From the NCBI GenBank assembly GCA_009869945.1, contig WIXG01000341.1, positions 1 through 64,000 of the forward strand: DNA of 64,000 nt. The letters are read 5' to 3'. Shown piece after piece: positions 37,936-59,642 of the stretch. A program made the translations under genes and the position numbers. The stretch comes from Mesaphorura yosii. Taxonomy: Eukaryota; Arthropoda; Collembola; Poduromorpha; Tullbergiidae. The notes under the pieces were generated by a model that saw only the letters and a program-made list of their open reading frames with translations, did not search any database and had not been told where the DNA came from. Every line of letters starts with the position of its first letter. Position 1 is the stretch's first letter.

Positions 37936-40868
37936 AGTATCCCATTTCGCTGATTTGTGATTTGGAGTTTGGCACGGCCAGATTGACAGAATAGTGAGAC
38001 CACCTTCTAAGTCCAACTTCATCAAGTGTCACAAACAACAAAATACTCCAGTGCACTGGGAAGTGTGGCAGACGTGCAAATAAGTTGTCCAGTAGCATCA
38101 TTTCTAAATCTTCGTTTGGAAGGAAGCGCAGAACAAGTATCATTCCGTCACGAAACTTCATTGGCAGGCGAATGATTGACTACCATGCTAAAGTATTTCG
38201 CCGATTCTCGAAATGTCACATTGAAATTGTTAGTCGTAGGGAGCCTCTGATCTCTTATGTCATAAACAAGGTGTCACCAATATTAATAGATGAATTACAC
38301 TTGACACCATCCATTACAGCACGACAAATATTGAGAACCCGCTGATAAGCACACCCTCATGATCACTGATGGGTGTTAAAATTCTTTCCTTACTAAGTCA
38401 GTCAAAATGATCAATCAGTTCCCAGTTTTTCTAGCTGTTTCAACTCAATTTGCCCTTCATTAATTGATTACCCTTCATATTCGTTGATGATAAAGCCGTG
38501 ATCAAAGGTTACTCCCGTGTGTCTTCAGAATACGTTCAGATCAATGCGATCAGTCTTAGATAGGTCAGCAGATATTGACTTGACTCTATTTAAATAAAAT
38601 TAGAGTTCTGAAGTGCAGTAGGACAAAGAGCAATTCTATTTTGATTTTGGCCTTTAACTTCGCGGCACGACGCGGTTTGATGTCAAGTTATGGCATTATC
38701 TCAATTCAATCTCTCATGTTAAAAGATCGCCTTCAAAGGTTGCCGAAACACGCTAATTTACTGAGATAACGCTAAAGTGGATGAAAGCACGTTTTTTCGC
38801 CTGGGAATGACGTCGGAATGTTATTGAAACATTTGTTTGAAGTAAATAAGTGCGTCTACCGATTTCCCATCCATTATTCATTCGTGTATCTACCTTACAT
38901 TACACGTCCTTGAGATTCCATTTAGCACTCGGCCGCAGAGTCTCTTTTCTCTCATGGCGTGCCTACAATAAAAATGTCTGGCCTTGCATTGCTTCCGTCA
39001 AGAGAAAGTCGAGACAGCAAAAGGCGACGACGTTGCGACGCTACATACAACAAACAAAGCATATATCAAATTTGTATGACTTGAGACGTCTTCACCTTCT
39101 CGGTGCGCTTCTCGTTCGCAAAAAATTTTGCGAAGTGGATGGAAACCTCAGACCCACAAAAATTTCCGTTTAAGATAAAAAGGAAACTTTTGTAAATACA
39201 TTCAAAACCAAAACCGAACGAAATTGTCTGCAAAAAGCGTGGAACGTCATGAAGGTCATGTACTTTGTCCAGTTATTCACTTTGTTGCTTTGTTCAGCTT
39301 TTCCGGCTCATTCTATTCATATTTATTCACAATCGAAAGCTAGAACGTTCGCACACTTGAAAGTGACCGGACCATCTGGCTTCTAAGGCTTCAATTCAAA
39401 TATAGCTGCCCAATGCCAATCTATACGCTTCAATGGCAAGCGCTCCAACTAGTTTTGCAAGTGCAAAATGCGCTCGTACTACTCTGTGTCCATGTAAATT
39501 AACCTTTTCTTTTGGCTTTGTGCCGACGCCGCCGCCAGGAAAACTTCAACAAATGAAAACGCCAGTCAATGCGAGCATATTCAATCTTTTTCGTTCCTTG
39601 GCTTCAGCTCCGTGATATTCCAGCGGCGAGGACAAGAAATTATGAATCGATTAATTTAATTACTTCCTGCCCATCAATGCCAGCGTTCGGACTCGTGCTG
39701 AGCAAGACAATGCTTCATATTTATTCATTAGTCTGTTAAATACGCAGCCAAATCGCTGTGAATAGTGAATAAATTCTTGTTTGTGGTAAACCCGTGGACA
39801 AAGTGCACGTAAATAGGCTTGCATCACAGCGCCACATGCTCACTGTCATTATGAAATCGTACGCCTGCGAATTTGCACGTTCCAGTCGTGATCGAGTCTC
39901 AGCAGTTCTCCCTACAAAAGTACTAGTGGCGAGTGTTGATCGAGGCGAGCATGCGTACTTGAGCCAAGACTACTGTACATGTGAGGAAACTGAGCATTGG
40001 ACGTTTTCTGCGGTTATTGCGCTCGGAGCTGTCTGGCTGGTTGTAGAGTAATTTCGGTTCATTCGTCCCGAGTCTAGTCGGTTCTATTCTAAAAGTAGAC
40101 ACTATTCTGCATGCTTTACGCACTTGTCACGCGGACAGGACATCCGGAAGGAAAGTTTTAAAGTTTTATTCCTCGTCAAGCAACCTTCATTCTTCCGAGA
40201 AATCCTTCATTAACTTCGTAGAATTGTGCTGTGATCGTGAATCAAAGATATTTTCGAAGCAAGAAGCCCAGAACTCAATTAATTTGTGCCATTTGGACCC
40301 GACGATCGAAGAGCGAGCGAGCATTGGACGATTACGGTTACCTTGTACACAAATGCCTCCTGCATAATTAATATTACAACTGAACTGAGTTTGTGCTTGC
40401 AGAAGAGAGTACAATGCATCTGATACAATGGGCTGACATGTGAAGGCTGAAGTAGCATAGCGTGGCGAATGTGATAATGAATTAATTTCACGGTAATTGT
40501 CCGTTGTAATTCCTAAGTCAAAGTTCAAATATCTTCATCACCTCCGTTAGCTATCATCGCAATTTTATCATCTATGCATTTGTGAGTTGCAGCAGCAGGT
40601 AATTGATTCTGCGTCCTCATTTCAGAACGACTTAGTTCAAGGCTTTTACGCTACAGTTACCGCTTGTGTTGAATTTTAAGTCAGGTCGGGTTTGAGTAAT
40701 CGATTCTTGGTTTCTTTTGTGATTCATTACAGACTGTACTGCACTGCAGGATCTGGGAACAAAAGAAACAGCTGACTACGAACAAAGCGACTGCGACAGA
40801 GACAAGGGTTCCTGCACATTCAGTATTATTGATACCAGTGTTACGCAAACACGCAACCAGACACTACC
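37936..40868. other. Long gene-poor stretch
   Basis: About 2.9 kb with no recognised gene apart from a doubtful small frame at 39249. A splice acceptor near 40748 (gcactgcag) may open a leader exon of the CorA gene. No repeats were recognised. Confidence 0.45.
39249..39386 (+). CDS. Possible 45-residue secreted peptide
   Basis: Short open frame beginning MKVMYFVQLFTLLLCSAFPA, a convincing signal peptide, followed by 25 mostly polar and basic residues ending VTGPSGF and a stop. There are no cysteines and no amidation Gly at the end. It may be a peptide precursor or chance. Confidence 0.25.
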   Translation: MKVMYFVQLFTLLLCSAFPAHSIHIYSQSKARTFAHLKVTGPSGF

Positions 40869-42620
40869 ATGACTTCTGGACGGAGTCCGTACGACGGCCA
40901 CAGCATGGGGAACAGTCAGGACGAGACTTATGGTGAGTAAACTGCGAGAAGGATAGCGTTGAACTGCTTGAAGTTTGAACGGAACCGTCTCAATTTTTCC
41001 ATGCGTCAATATCTGAGTCAGCTGCTGTTTGCAGTTGCAATATAAATATGTTTAACTTGTCACGTTACAGATCGCCGGGGTTCCGTGAGCTCTCACTCCG
41101 TCATACATCCTGCTCTCAAGCGAACTCATACCGCATCTATTTCCGTCGAAAACACGACGCTAACGGAAATAATCACAATATATGAGAAACTAAAATCACG
41201 CCAACTGGACAAAGTATTCAGGGTTCCAAAATTCCGTCCGGTGACGGCCATCGATGTTGAGCTGAAGCACATTGTTGAGGAGACTCTGCCCATCAGGCCA
41301 TCCTTCACCTTTCACGATTCGTTCGACCCAATCGTAACGGATGGAGCAGAGGGCGTCGGTGGCAGTGTCGGCACACCTTCTGCCAATGACAATGTGCTAG
41401 ATTTTAACAAGTATGAAAATCTGGACTTGAAAAAATACCTCTACTTTTCTGCCGAAGCGGGCGTGCTCATCGCAAACACGCTGGAGGACCTCTCTAAGAA
41501 CTTCAACCAACTTCTGAGTGCCAAGAACTACTGGTTCAACATTATCGATCCCTCTGAGAAGGACTTGGCAATTTTATTCAGCAGCTTCAACGTGCACGAC
41601 TTGACCATATCCGATATTCGTACGGGAAATACGGCCGAGAAGATCGAGATCTTTAAACACTACACATTCATATCCATGAAGCTCCTGTGCGAGAATCCGT
41701 ATTCGACCGCGCCGGTGGTTCCTGACACTGTGCACATGACCACTGACACCGATAGTCTAAAGGCTGCACTCAGAGATCAGATGAGCAATGGCATTGACAA
41801 GGATCCGTCCCCCCCGGCTGAAGACGTGGACTTTAACATTCTCATATTCAAAGACTTTGTGATTACCATCCACGACAAGCAGTGGGCGAGCATTCGCGAT
41901 ATTCTTGCATTCCTGAACCTCCTGACCTCGGCAGCAAACACTCTACTCACCCCAGACTGGGTCCTGTTCTCGGTGTTCATCGAACTGGCACAAGACGCGC
42001 AGAGCATGCTGGATCTCATCGAACCAGACATCGACAACCTGCGAATTGACAGCAAATCGTTCAGGAAAATGGGCGAGACAATGAAGAGACACTTTGACAT
42101 GGAATTTCGAATTTACAAAATCTCAAGGTTTCTGAAGCCAAAGATGAACATTCTTCGAATGCTGAAGAATAAATGCGGGAAACGCCTTTCGAAAGTCGTG
42201 ATAATTCTTCTCTCGGATATCTTTGACGATTTCCGTGAGATATCGCATGATCTGCAGCATTTCAACCACATCCTCGAAAGATCACAAGACACGCTGCTCG
42301 CACTGGCAAACGTGGAGGAGTCCAAGCAAGCCAACCGAATGGGCAAGACCATGAAGTACTTGAGCGAAGTTGCGCTCGTGTTTCTGCCAATTCAGGCAAT
42401 CGGTGGTTTCATGGGCATGAACGTACGAGTTCCTTTCCAAACGGAAGACGACAATCCCAGTGTGGTTCCGTTTCTACTCATCGTCCTCATTTCAATCAGT
42501 GTAGCGGTGTTTGTGTTCTTCCTCCGAAACAAAACTTACGTTTGCAAGCCAAAGAAGGGCGTGACAGGCATGAGGAGGTTCGCTGGGTTTAATCGAGGAA
42601 GTGTACAATCTGAGGCCTAA
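40869..42620 (+). CDS. CorA-family divalent metal channel, ALR/MNR2-like
   Basis: Two exons, 40869-40932 and 41071-42620, phase 1; 537 residues. The C-terminal pair of membrane helices carries the CorA pore signature GMN at residues 470-472 (GFMGMNVRVPF), followed by VVPFLLIVLISISVAVFVFFL and a basic tail. The cytoplasmic part has the CorA layout, including a LAILFSSFNVHDLTISDIRTG segment, IFKHYTFISMKLL, FKDFVITIHD and the long stalk helix. GMNV-R/K-VP and the FNVHDLTxxDI region look more like fungal ALR1/MNR2 proteins than like mitochondrial MRS2, the usual animal CorA relative. There is no evident mitochondrial presequence, so plasma-membrane or vacuolar Mg2+ transport is the likely role. 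AATAAA is at 42910. Confidence 0.85.
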
Positions 42621-46474
<3,854 letters not shown>

Positions 46475-46897
46475 AATCCTCCCTGCTACAATTCGTAGAG
46501 CTTCAAAAAGTTGGAAACATTCCAAAGCTTAACGATTATAAATCAACCTTAAAAGTCTTATGAAAGTGTCGAATGTAGTAAAAGAGAACATCGTGTGCAG
46601 TGAGTCGCAAGTCGCTTCTGTCTCTTTTCGCGTGCTCCAACTCTTAGCATTCGCACCCGGGATCCAACCAGTCCCAATCTTGTGACACAAGTTAGTTATG
46701 CACGATACACTGAAATCTAAAAATAACTTCGGTTATAATGTGCATGTTGCATGCTGGTACTGGATGGACATCCAAGTTGAAGTTGCATGAAGTTATCCTG
46801 CAGAAATGTTGTAGCTGAGTAGATGCGAGCTTGGCTTAATTAGTAGAAGCAGTGCGTAAAGGACGGTTCACCAGGATTGGATACAAATACAGTCAAG

Positions 46898-48880
46898 ATG
46901 GCTGTAATCTGGTATTCATTGTTGCTAGTTGTTGCAGTATTCTGCTCATTTACTGTTAAAGAAAGTCGAGCTCAAATATACAACGCAGAAGCCGAGCTCG
47001 TGGTCTCATCCATTCTGGTACGCGAACATTATGTATCATTAAAAAATTCAGATGCTGCGCCGTGTTGACCTCTTCTTTAATTGGCATTTTATTCAGGTTG
47101 AACCGTATCTGATGATCAAGAAAGGTGTCAACGAAACCGGCGTTTTGTACACCGAGGATTACGAAGGCTACGCGTGGGACTTAGCAGGCTTAATTTCCAG
47201 ACGGCTTGGATACAATTATTGTACGATTCCCAAAAGGAGGTCGAGGGACTGATTATTATAAAATTATTTCGTGTGACTGATTTTCAGTTAAACTCAAAAT
47301 TACTGACAATTATGGGAGAAAGATTGACGATAGCCCGAGCAGCGATTGGGATGGAATCATCGGTGTCGTCAAAAGAGGAGTAAGTACCCCACTTTAACTC
47401 CCATATTTTAAGTTCATGGATGAAAAAATGAACCATTTTGTAAAGGAAGCTGACATTGGAATTGCACCATTGACCATCACGAAAAATCGTTCAGCGGTGG
47501 TTGATTTTTCCACGCCATTTCTCCAATTTCAACTTGGAATTCTTCAGGCAAAGAGAGCTGTGGGAGCGGTAGACGATGATGACGATGATGATGAGACTCA
47601 CGACGGGCAACATTTGTTTCTCGATCCTTTCACACCATGGCTGTGGCTTGTCATTATCGGAACAGCCTTCGTCGTCCTCATCCTGACATTCTTCATTGAA
47701 AAATGCGTGTCACTCAAACTTCAGGGCGATGAACGCGCAAAAAATGAAAAACTGTGCCATCATTTCTGCAGCCGCGTATTTGGAACGCCCAGGTCAGTGT
47801 CTCGGAGCTTTCTGTGCGGTTTTCGATTATTATTTCTAAACGTTGTACGCACAGATCAATTGCGACACGAATCATTCAAATAAGTTTCTGGATTTGGGTC
47901 ATTCTCATCTTCTCAGCGTACACCGCAAACTTTGCAGCGAATCGGTTCATTGATTTGGTTGAAGATCACGGCCTAGAAGAAGCCAGGGAAGTGAGGATTC
48001 AAAATGTTAAAGATCTGATCAGAAACGATAAAGTCAGATATGGAGTATTGTTCGCTGGAAGTACTTACAACTCATTCTTGGTTAGTCTCTAGCCGGGCCA
48101 CTGGTTTGTGCATTTTCATTTGCCTCACATTTTTTCTCCGGTTTGACAGCATTCTACAAATCCAATTTACCAGAAAATGTATCAAAAGATGGATGAATCT
48201 GGGGATTTCCTCACAAGTATTCAGGAAGGAATTGACGATGTCACAAAGTCGAACGGTACCAGCCAGTAACACTAAAATGAATGCCGACCCAAAATAAAAT
48301 CTCTTCATGAATAATGCCAGGAACTTTCGCACTTCTCGGCGAAGCACCAACATTGAAGCACGCAACATTACAGAGGCCTTGTAAACTTGTCATGGCTCCA
48401 ATGCAATTCGGCCCGAAACGAGGATTCGGAGTGGCAACGGCAATTCCAAAAACTGGGCAGAAATCGGAGTTTTCGTAAGCCCTTGCATGGTTGAATCTAT
48501 TATAAGCTCAAAACAGCATGAATAATACCAAATTGCACTTGTAACATAGAAAACGCGTGAATTATGCAGTACTTGAACTTAAAGAGAAAGGACTTCTCGA
48601 GGACTTGGAGCAAAAGTGGTTTAGGGATCGCACAGAATGTCCTGAGGATGAAGACGATGATGACAAGTGGAAAGAAATCAAAGTTAGTACACCAGTCTTT
48701 ATACTAGCAGTCGTTTACGAAGCATGTGAAACATGTTTTCAATTGCAGCTGACGCGACATGAACCACTGGACCCGATTTCAATGACTGGAGTGTTTTACT
48801 TTCTAATCGCGGCACTTGTCATTTTCGTCATCATAGCAGCGATTGAGCTGCATCTCATCGCAAAGTTCAGAAGGCAATGA
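46898..48880 (+). CDS. Ionotropic glutamate receptor-like protein 3, no ATD, pore lost
   Basis: Nine exons: 46898-47017, 47097-47220, 47288-47379, 47446-47792, 47855-48080, 48150-48255, 48321-48474, 48550-48682, 48749-48880; 477 residues, ATG in a good context (aagATGG). Signal peptide, then S1 starting SIL|VEPYLMIKKG. Ligand-contact motifs are strong: APLTITKNRSAVVDFS (Pro, Thr, Arg), FAGSTYNSF and ALLGEAPTLKH. A poly-Asp run (7 Asp) sits between S1 and M1. M1 is LWLVIIGTAFVVLILTFFIEK, M3 is ILIFSAYTANFAAN, close to the canonical SYTANLAAF gate, and M4 is FYFLIAALVIFVIIAAIEL. The M1-M3 span is only about 35 residues and has a charged, Cys/His-containing sequence instead of a pore loop. Confidence 0.88.
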
Positions 48881-49625
48881 GTCACTGCAGCCAAACCTAC
48901 TATTTTGTATTGCTTATTTCTTTAAACCATTGTAATATTAAACGGCGGATCGTCAAATTTTATGTCCTTTGAATTTATGCTTGCCTTGTCAGACACAAAT
49001 GACCACCCAAGATACAACGAAATCTGTCTTCAGTTTAATATGCAGAATTTAAGTGTCGCGTCTAGTCGAAAAATCAATAAAACTTGTATTCGATTGATTA
49101 CTTTATAGTTTGCTGTTTGCTGAGCATTTTGCATCTGCGTTTCATGATCTTTCTTGTATGAAGATAAAATATGATTGCTGCTTTCACTCAGCGCAGCAGG
49201 TGGGAGAGTGGCCTACTTACAAGCGTGTCCACATTGGATAAAGAATGAAAGCGGGCGACAACGACGATACGCTCATATTTTTATTGTGCAGCATTTCATA
49301 TTTTACTTTTACATTGGTGAAAGCAGCCAGCTTCCGGTTGCGACGGTCGCGGTCCCGTTCTCGCTCTCGGAGCCTGTACGACAACGAAAGACAGAGGAGA
49401 GAAAGTTGGAAAAGTTGGATCGATGCTGCTGGAGAAGCCAGATACAGCATCTCTGCTTGGCTTGTGTGGAACGGACTCCTCTTGCAAAGATTTTGTACAG
49501 TTCAGTTGCCAGTTCCCGACCGACATTACTCCGTTGAGTAAAGTAGGGTTATGAAGCTAACATAAATTAAATTATTCTAACATAGTTTATTCGGTGTCAG
49601 TTAATTAATTAAGCATCTGCCTGTA
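48881..49625. other. Intergenic stretch
   Basis: Between receptors 3 and 4. Arg/Ser-rich open frames on both strands around 49200-49540 are mutual shadows with no motif and were not accepted. Confidence 0.45.
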
Positions 49626-54363
<4,738 letters not shown>

Positions 54364-54554
54364 TCACAATTCATCACTTGCGATCAAAAATTTAATTCTT
54401 AAGCATATTTGCACTTTGCTACTTGAATAAAATTAGTTTGAGCCTTTTGAGTGATTTTTACAACTTTTATTCGCTCGTTTAAAATATTCTGTTTGGAATT
54501 GGAATGGAATGGCGGTTTAAAGTACTTCGGCATATGGATGGAATATATCGCTAT

Positions 54555-55958
54555 TTAGTAAGGAAGGAGACCTTTAGTGGCGTCAGCCTGACCACCGGTC
54601 GCCGGTGCGTTCGGACGAACCGTACGAGATTGATGGGGCCAAGAAGAAGCCAGGTCCTTAAGTAACTCGCCGAAGTAAACAGGGTTCATGTTGCGGCCTA
54701 ACTCGTACAGGAAGAACCAATCCCCGTAATTTGAATAACGGACGATGGTCTCGATTGTCTCGTAGTCGGCCATGAAGGAAGTTTTCAGTCGCCATTTGCG
54801 GACAGTTGGCGACAGAATGATGATGAGGCGGTAAATGACAGCGATAATGGACGTGCAGGTGAGGAAGACGAACCAGAACCTAAGCACAAATTGAGATTTC
54901 AATTGAGGCTTCGATTAAAATTCCCGGAATTCGGTAAAAACTCAGAAGTGCCAACTCACCAAAGGAACATGTAAATTCTACGATTGAGCACATTGATTGG
55001 GAGGATGCACATGGCTTGTTGAGCTTGGGTTGTCACAAAGTCGTTTGTGGCCATCACACAGAATGTCACATACGGAAAGACATGTTGCATAATCGTCTCT
55101 TCGTCACCATCTTCTCCTTCTCCGTAACGTATTTGAAATATGTTCAGTCCGTACTTCACAAATTGGTTCCCGATAAAACTGTTGGTGAGCAGAATTTGTA
55201 CGACGACGTTGATAAGGCAGAGGAGTTCACAAATGAAGTATTTGGCAGCATAAATTCGATGAATTCCAGCATGTGCAGTAAAGTACTGCAAAATCATACT
55301 TTGATGCTTTGTCTTCACTGCATCTTCAAGCACATGAGAGTTGAGGCTTCCAATCATTTCCTTGATGCGACCACCTTCCCAAGTTTTCCACACAAAGTGC
55401 GCAATGTAGAAACAAGCGCCCTGGATGAGGAGCACGATCCAAACCTGGAAGTTAAAATTAAAATCAAGGTAGTTAAATGCACTTGTAGTAACAATACATT
55501 TAGAGTGACTTAATCATTAAATGGTCTTACCCATTGATAGTAATTTCTCTCCAGCTTTTCACGTGGGAGATTTACGGCTCCTGGAAATTCCTGGAAATCT
55601 CTGTGATTGTCAGCTGAACCTGCAAGAGATGCAATTAAAAGGTGTAATTATTTTGAACTGCACCTTTCATTTAATTTCTTCTCAGCTTACCCAAGTACCC
55701 CTTCTTCTTTTCTGAGTTTTTCGTCCTGAAAGTTCCGTGAACCCAACAATACTGGTCCAGTATTGGTTGTATGATGGTCGTGTGCGTCACACAATCGATG
55801 GGGTCTCCAAAATATTGTCTTGAAGTTACAAGGATGCCGCATAGCACAAGTATTGCAGTTGTGACTTTGTAGTGAAGACGGAAACCGAAATTGTCGATGT
55901 AAATCTTCTTCGCATTGAGATTAAAGAGTTTCGTGAGCGAACCCCAGATATCAGACAT
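54555..55958 (-). CDS. Innexin
   Basis: Gap-junction channel protein of invertebrates, four-pass plasma membrane. Exons 55691-55958, 55531-55619, 54960-55444, 54555-54879 give 388 residues, a standard size. The start MSDIWGSLTKLF is typical, the second helix begins after the signature NYYQW, and each outer loop has its Cys pair: CVTHTTIIQPILDQYC in loop 1 and Cys residues in FPYVTFC and QAMCILP in loop 2. The FLWFWFVFL fourth helix and a short cytoplasmic tail follow. The stop lies 191 bp from the stop of receptor 4, which converges on it. Confidence 0.96.
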
Positions 55959-57745
55959 CACTGGTCGAGATCAGCTATCAGAAAACTGAGAACAAAATCA
56001 CACGTCTGAGACAGGAGCTCGATAGAAATTAGCCTTGACTTACAGTCTTGACCCGAACAATTCAAATGGAAGCAAATTGAAAAGAACGCAAGTGTCCAGC
56101 CGCGTTTCAGTCTCAAAACTTAAAAGACAGTTGACAAATGCCAGGCACGGAATTTATGATGAATTGTTCTGATGTAACGACAACTAAGATGCAAGTCGCT
56201 TGTGGTTTTCGTAACGCACTTCGCATTGCATATTTTGTATTTTACGAATTTTGCGTAAGAACTTTGACTCGATACAATAATGCAATTCGATGGCTCGTGC
56301 CGACTATACTCTTTTAAATTGTAAAAAAACCACAGGCTCAATTGAATGGGGTTTGTAGTTCAATTTACGTATTGGCTTTGTGATTCTAAATATGTCGTCA
56401 ATAAAGGCTTTATTCATAAGAAGCGACATTTCTGACCTCACATGCTTCTATAATATAATTTATTATAAATTATTAGAATTTTGCAACAACATATCCAAAG
56501 TACATGCAAGCACTACCCGTTTGCTATAACGTTAGTAAGACAATTTCAAGGAAACGGAATGAATAATATTTCTCATAAAGAATGCAGACTACGTCTCAGC
56601 GGTTTTATCACATTTCCTGTCGCATCCACACCGCAAAAGGGATTTATGCGAATCAAACTTGAGCGTTTGGCCTGTGAATGTTCCCAAATTGGGGCAAATT
56701 GGAAAAAATTCGAAGACTGACAATGACAGTCTCATTTTTCCAAGAAAGCATGAGTCGCTTCGACTTGACTTGTACATTGCACATGCGCTCTCGGGTTTTA
56801 CAAGAGCGGCACAATCGTTTAACTACCGAATAACTTACGGTAGTCAGGTGTCCTCCGCTTCAATTGACGGGTTTTGCGGCTCCCTTTCTTAAAATCCACG
56901 TGCTGCAGGTCGTAAACCTCATTCTTGAAACTTGATACTAAACACGGTCAAGCAGCAACACTCATGAATCTTTCCAACTTGTGAGAATTTGAAGACTGAT
57001 GACGATGACTTAAAACTATTAGGGCCAGAGCAACAATGTGTAAGATGAGCAAGCAAACAAATAAGGAGTCTGCTTATCATGTGACTTTAATGCTCGGCTC
57101 AGTCAGAGATTTTCTATGATTTAAGAACCACAATCATAATCATAGAAGAGAACTTCAATCTGTGTTACACCTTGCGTAGCATCCTCAACTCCAGATTCCC
57201 TGTATTGTAATGAGGCGAGGATTTGACGTAGCCTGCACTGTAATCATAATCACTGGGTTGAAGAACCGGTTCATTTTTTGCGAAAAACTTTGCAGTGACG
57301 ATACCGTAACGTTCAGCTTCGGGCATATTATAATACGCTCAAGAGATTCAGACAACGCAATAATGCAGTCCTGAATGCTTGCAAAGATGAGATCGCATGC
57401 AAGTCAACAACGTGCCTGAAACGAAATCATATTTCACGATATCTCAGAGAACTCTGCTAAAGGAGCCTAAACGTAAATGATTGTGCGTGAGTCGCCGGCA
57501 AGGAAACTGTTTGAGGAGTAAAAGAAGTAATTGCGAGTAAAAGCAGAGGGCTTCTCCGGAGTCCGGACCCGACGACCCGGCCCCGGTAAAAATTTAAGAA
57601 CCATCTTTGTGCGAGAATTCTTTTATTTCATTTTCTTGGAGCTTTACTGTCACAATTTCTCGCTATTTGATGACTTCCTTAAGTGCCGATACTTCATCCA
57701 AATCTAAATTAAAAGAGGCATCAAGAAAGCGTATTAGAGCCTTTC
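55959..57745. other. Gene-free stretch
   Basis: About 1.8 kb between the innexin start and the 3' end of the GT49 gene. Short open frames have no recognised motif. Confidence 0.5.
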
Positions 57746-59642
57746 CTACACGCGTGTGATTATTGTTGAACGTATTTTTTTTACCGTTTTAGTAAAGAGA
57801 TGATAGATCGGCTTGTTTCGCCTGGTCTGAAGCGCTCTTGGGCTTGCCCGGACTCGTTTCCAGTCAGACTTTGCTTGCATTCCAAAATGCAAGCAATACA
57901 CCGGAGTTAAGACGTAAAAATTCCATCTAGCAACAATTGACTCAAAAGTCTGCAGCAAAAATGAGAACATTGACTCCTAATGCGCTGGATTTCACATCTC
58001 ACAGGAGAAAAGGTGTTTTTACCTGAGAACTTCGAGTGAATCCGTACCCAACAAATCGTGTGTCATAATAAGGAATAGAATTCGAAGCGATGTAAAATGG
58101 TTCGTAGAAATTCAGGCGATTATGAAATACTAAATGAGATGTAAAATTATGGATGACTTTGTGTGAAATGTGCACGGGTTCTTCTTCAAGATGCGTTGTC
58201 GCCCATCTGTAATTAGTACTCCGACGTGATATCAACTGCATCGATAGACTAAATTTAAACTGTGATCAGCGTTTGCTTACTTGGGATAATTCGTCTCTCT
58301 TTGTGCGGGCTCCCAGCTTGTCTGGTGAAATGGTTCTGCCAAGCTTGCATTCACCATTCGCACCAGTTCCAGTTTGGTGTTAGGCAGTTTGGTACAATTC
58401 TCCACGATTCCAAATGTTGGGATTACAAACGCACATCTGAAACATCAGGCGTATCACAGTCAATCAAGATCAAAGATCTTTGTCTCGATCTTGTTGTCAA
58501 ACAATGGTTTACTTTTCACAAGTCTGAGCCTCCTCAGACTCGTAGAAGACTTGGAGGTCGGAAGCAGAATTATTTTTTGGAATCAGATCCACATCCGTCA
58601 CGAAGACCCAGTCCGTATTGCAGTGCTGCGATAAATAAAGAGGCAAAATAACCCGGAAAATAGCAGCTAAACTCATGCTGCTTGTGCCAAGATGGCAAGA
58701 GGACTTACCCTGCGTGCAATATTTCGTAAGTGATTCTGTGGATACGGCTTCCAGGCGGAAGCTGGCGAGAGGGAAGAAAAGAGACGGATTTGGTGTTGTA
58801 ACAGTTCCATAACTGACTTGTCCTCTCCACACTTTAGCTTTCGCTTATGCAGAAGATCGTCGTCTTGAGCATCCTGAAGGTTAATGAATGACTGTTTCCG
58901 ATTCCCAGGGGCTATGAAAAGAAATGTGAGCTAGCAGGCAGAATCAGCTTTCTATTTTAATTAAATTTCCCACAGCTAACCGTGTGATTGCATTTGGAGC
59001 TCGTTGGACACCACAATGGTGATTGAAACAGTCGTCTTGAACCAGTAATGGCAGAATCTCATATGATTGATGAAGTCTTGGGCGATTTTCAGCTCGTATT
59101 CTTTGTTTAGATAGATTGCCAGTGAAATTGGCCCTTGCCAATTTTGTGCGACCTGCCCAATTGTGAATAGGCGATCGACCGTAGCCTGAAAATTCATGAA
59201 GAAGATAAAGTGCCAAGAAACAGGACATGCTTACACATTTGCGTAACCTAAAGCGAACCTGCGTTGCAAGGCACACGTTGAATGATTGTTTTAATTCGCA
59301 CCATGTGGCCGGACGGATCACTTGAACGGTGTGGACAAGATTCGGTTCCTTCTGCATGGGATAATCAAATATGCATTAGAAAATAATTTTCAACTGTCAA
59401 AATCCTCGCTGTCTTACGTTCACATTTTTGTAGTCCAGCAGTTCCAATTCCATAGATTCCTCTTCTTCGCCATCCGCAGTTCTGCATTCCGCACTATAAT
59501 GGCTTCGATAACCCTTGTGAATGTACCAAATGCAAACCATTCCAAGCACGGTGATGCTGAGCAGGGGCCACCACGGACAGCACTTGCGACTTTTCTTGTG
59601 TGAGATTCTTGTGCGAATTGTGCGGAATGGAATTGGACTCAT
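57746..59642 (-). CDS. B4GAT1: Beta-1,4-glucuronyltransferase 1-like (GT49) Golgi enzyme
   Basis: Type II Golgi glycosyltransferase related to B4GAT1, which primes matriglycan on alpha-dystroglycan. Exons: 59418-59642, 59259-59351, 58981-59185, 58709-58911, 58513-58625, 58281-58436, 58023-58206, 57746-57949; 460 residues. Basic cytoplasmic tail, then one membrane helix (about residues 24-42). GT49 landmarks are WQGPISLAIYL, YPQNHLRNIARR, the metal-binding DVD in DWVFVTDVDLIP, KCAFVIPTF, EPFYIASNSIPYYDTRFVGYG and a late YNF-like WNFYVL segment with a His. The end is uncertain: reading on gives the TAG at 57746-57748, while a 45 bp intron ending at an aag acceptor would add about 25 other residues. 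Exon 5 begins at 58625 to keep phase. Confidence 0.9.

Noticed and set aside
49175-49541. Arg/Ser-rich frames on both strands before receptor 4, resembling RS-repeat protein
   Set aside because: The RSRSRSR run is a short repeat in one frame only, with no start in good context and no further exon.
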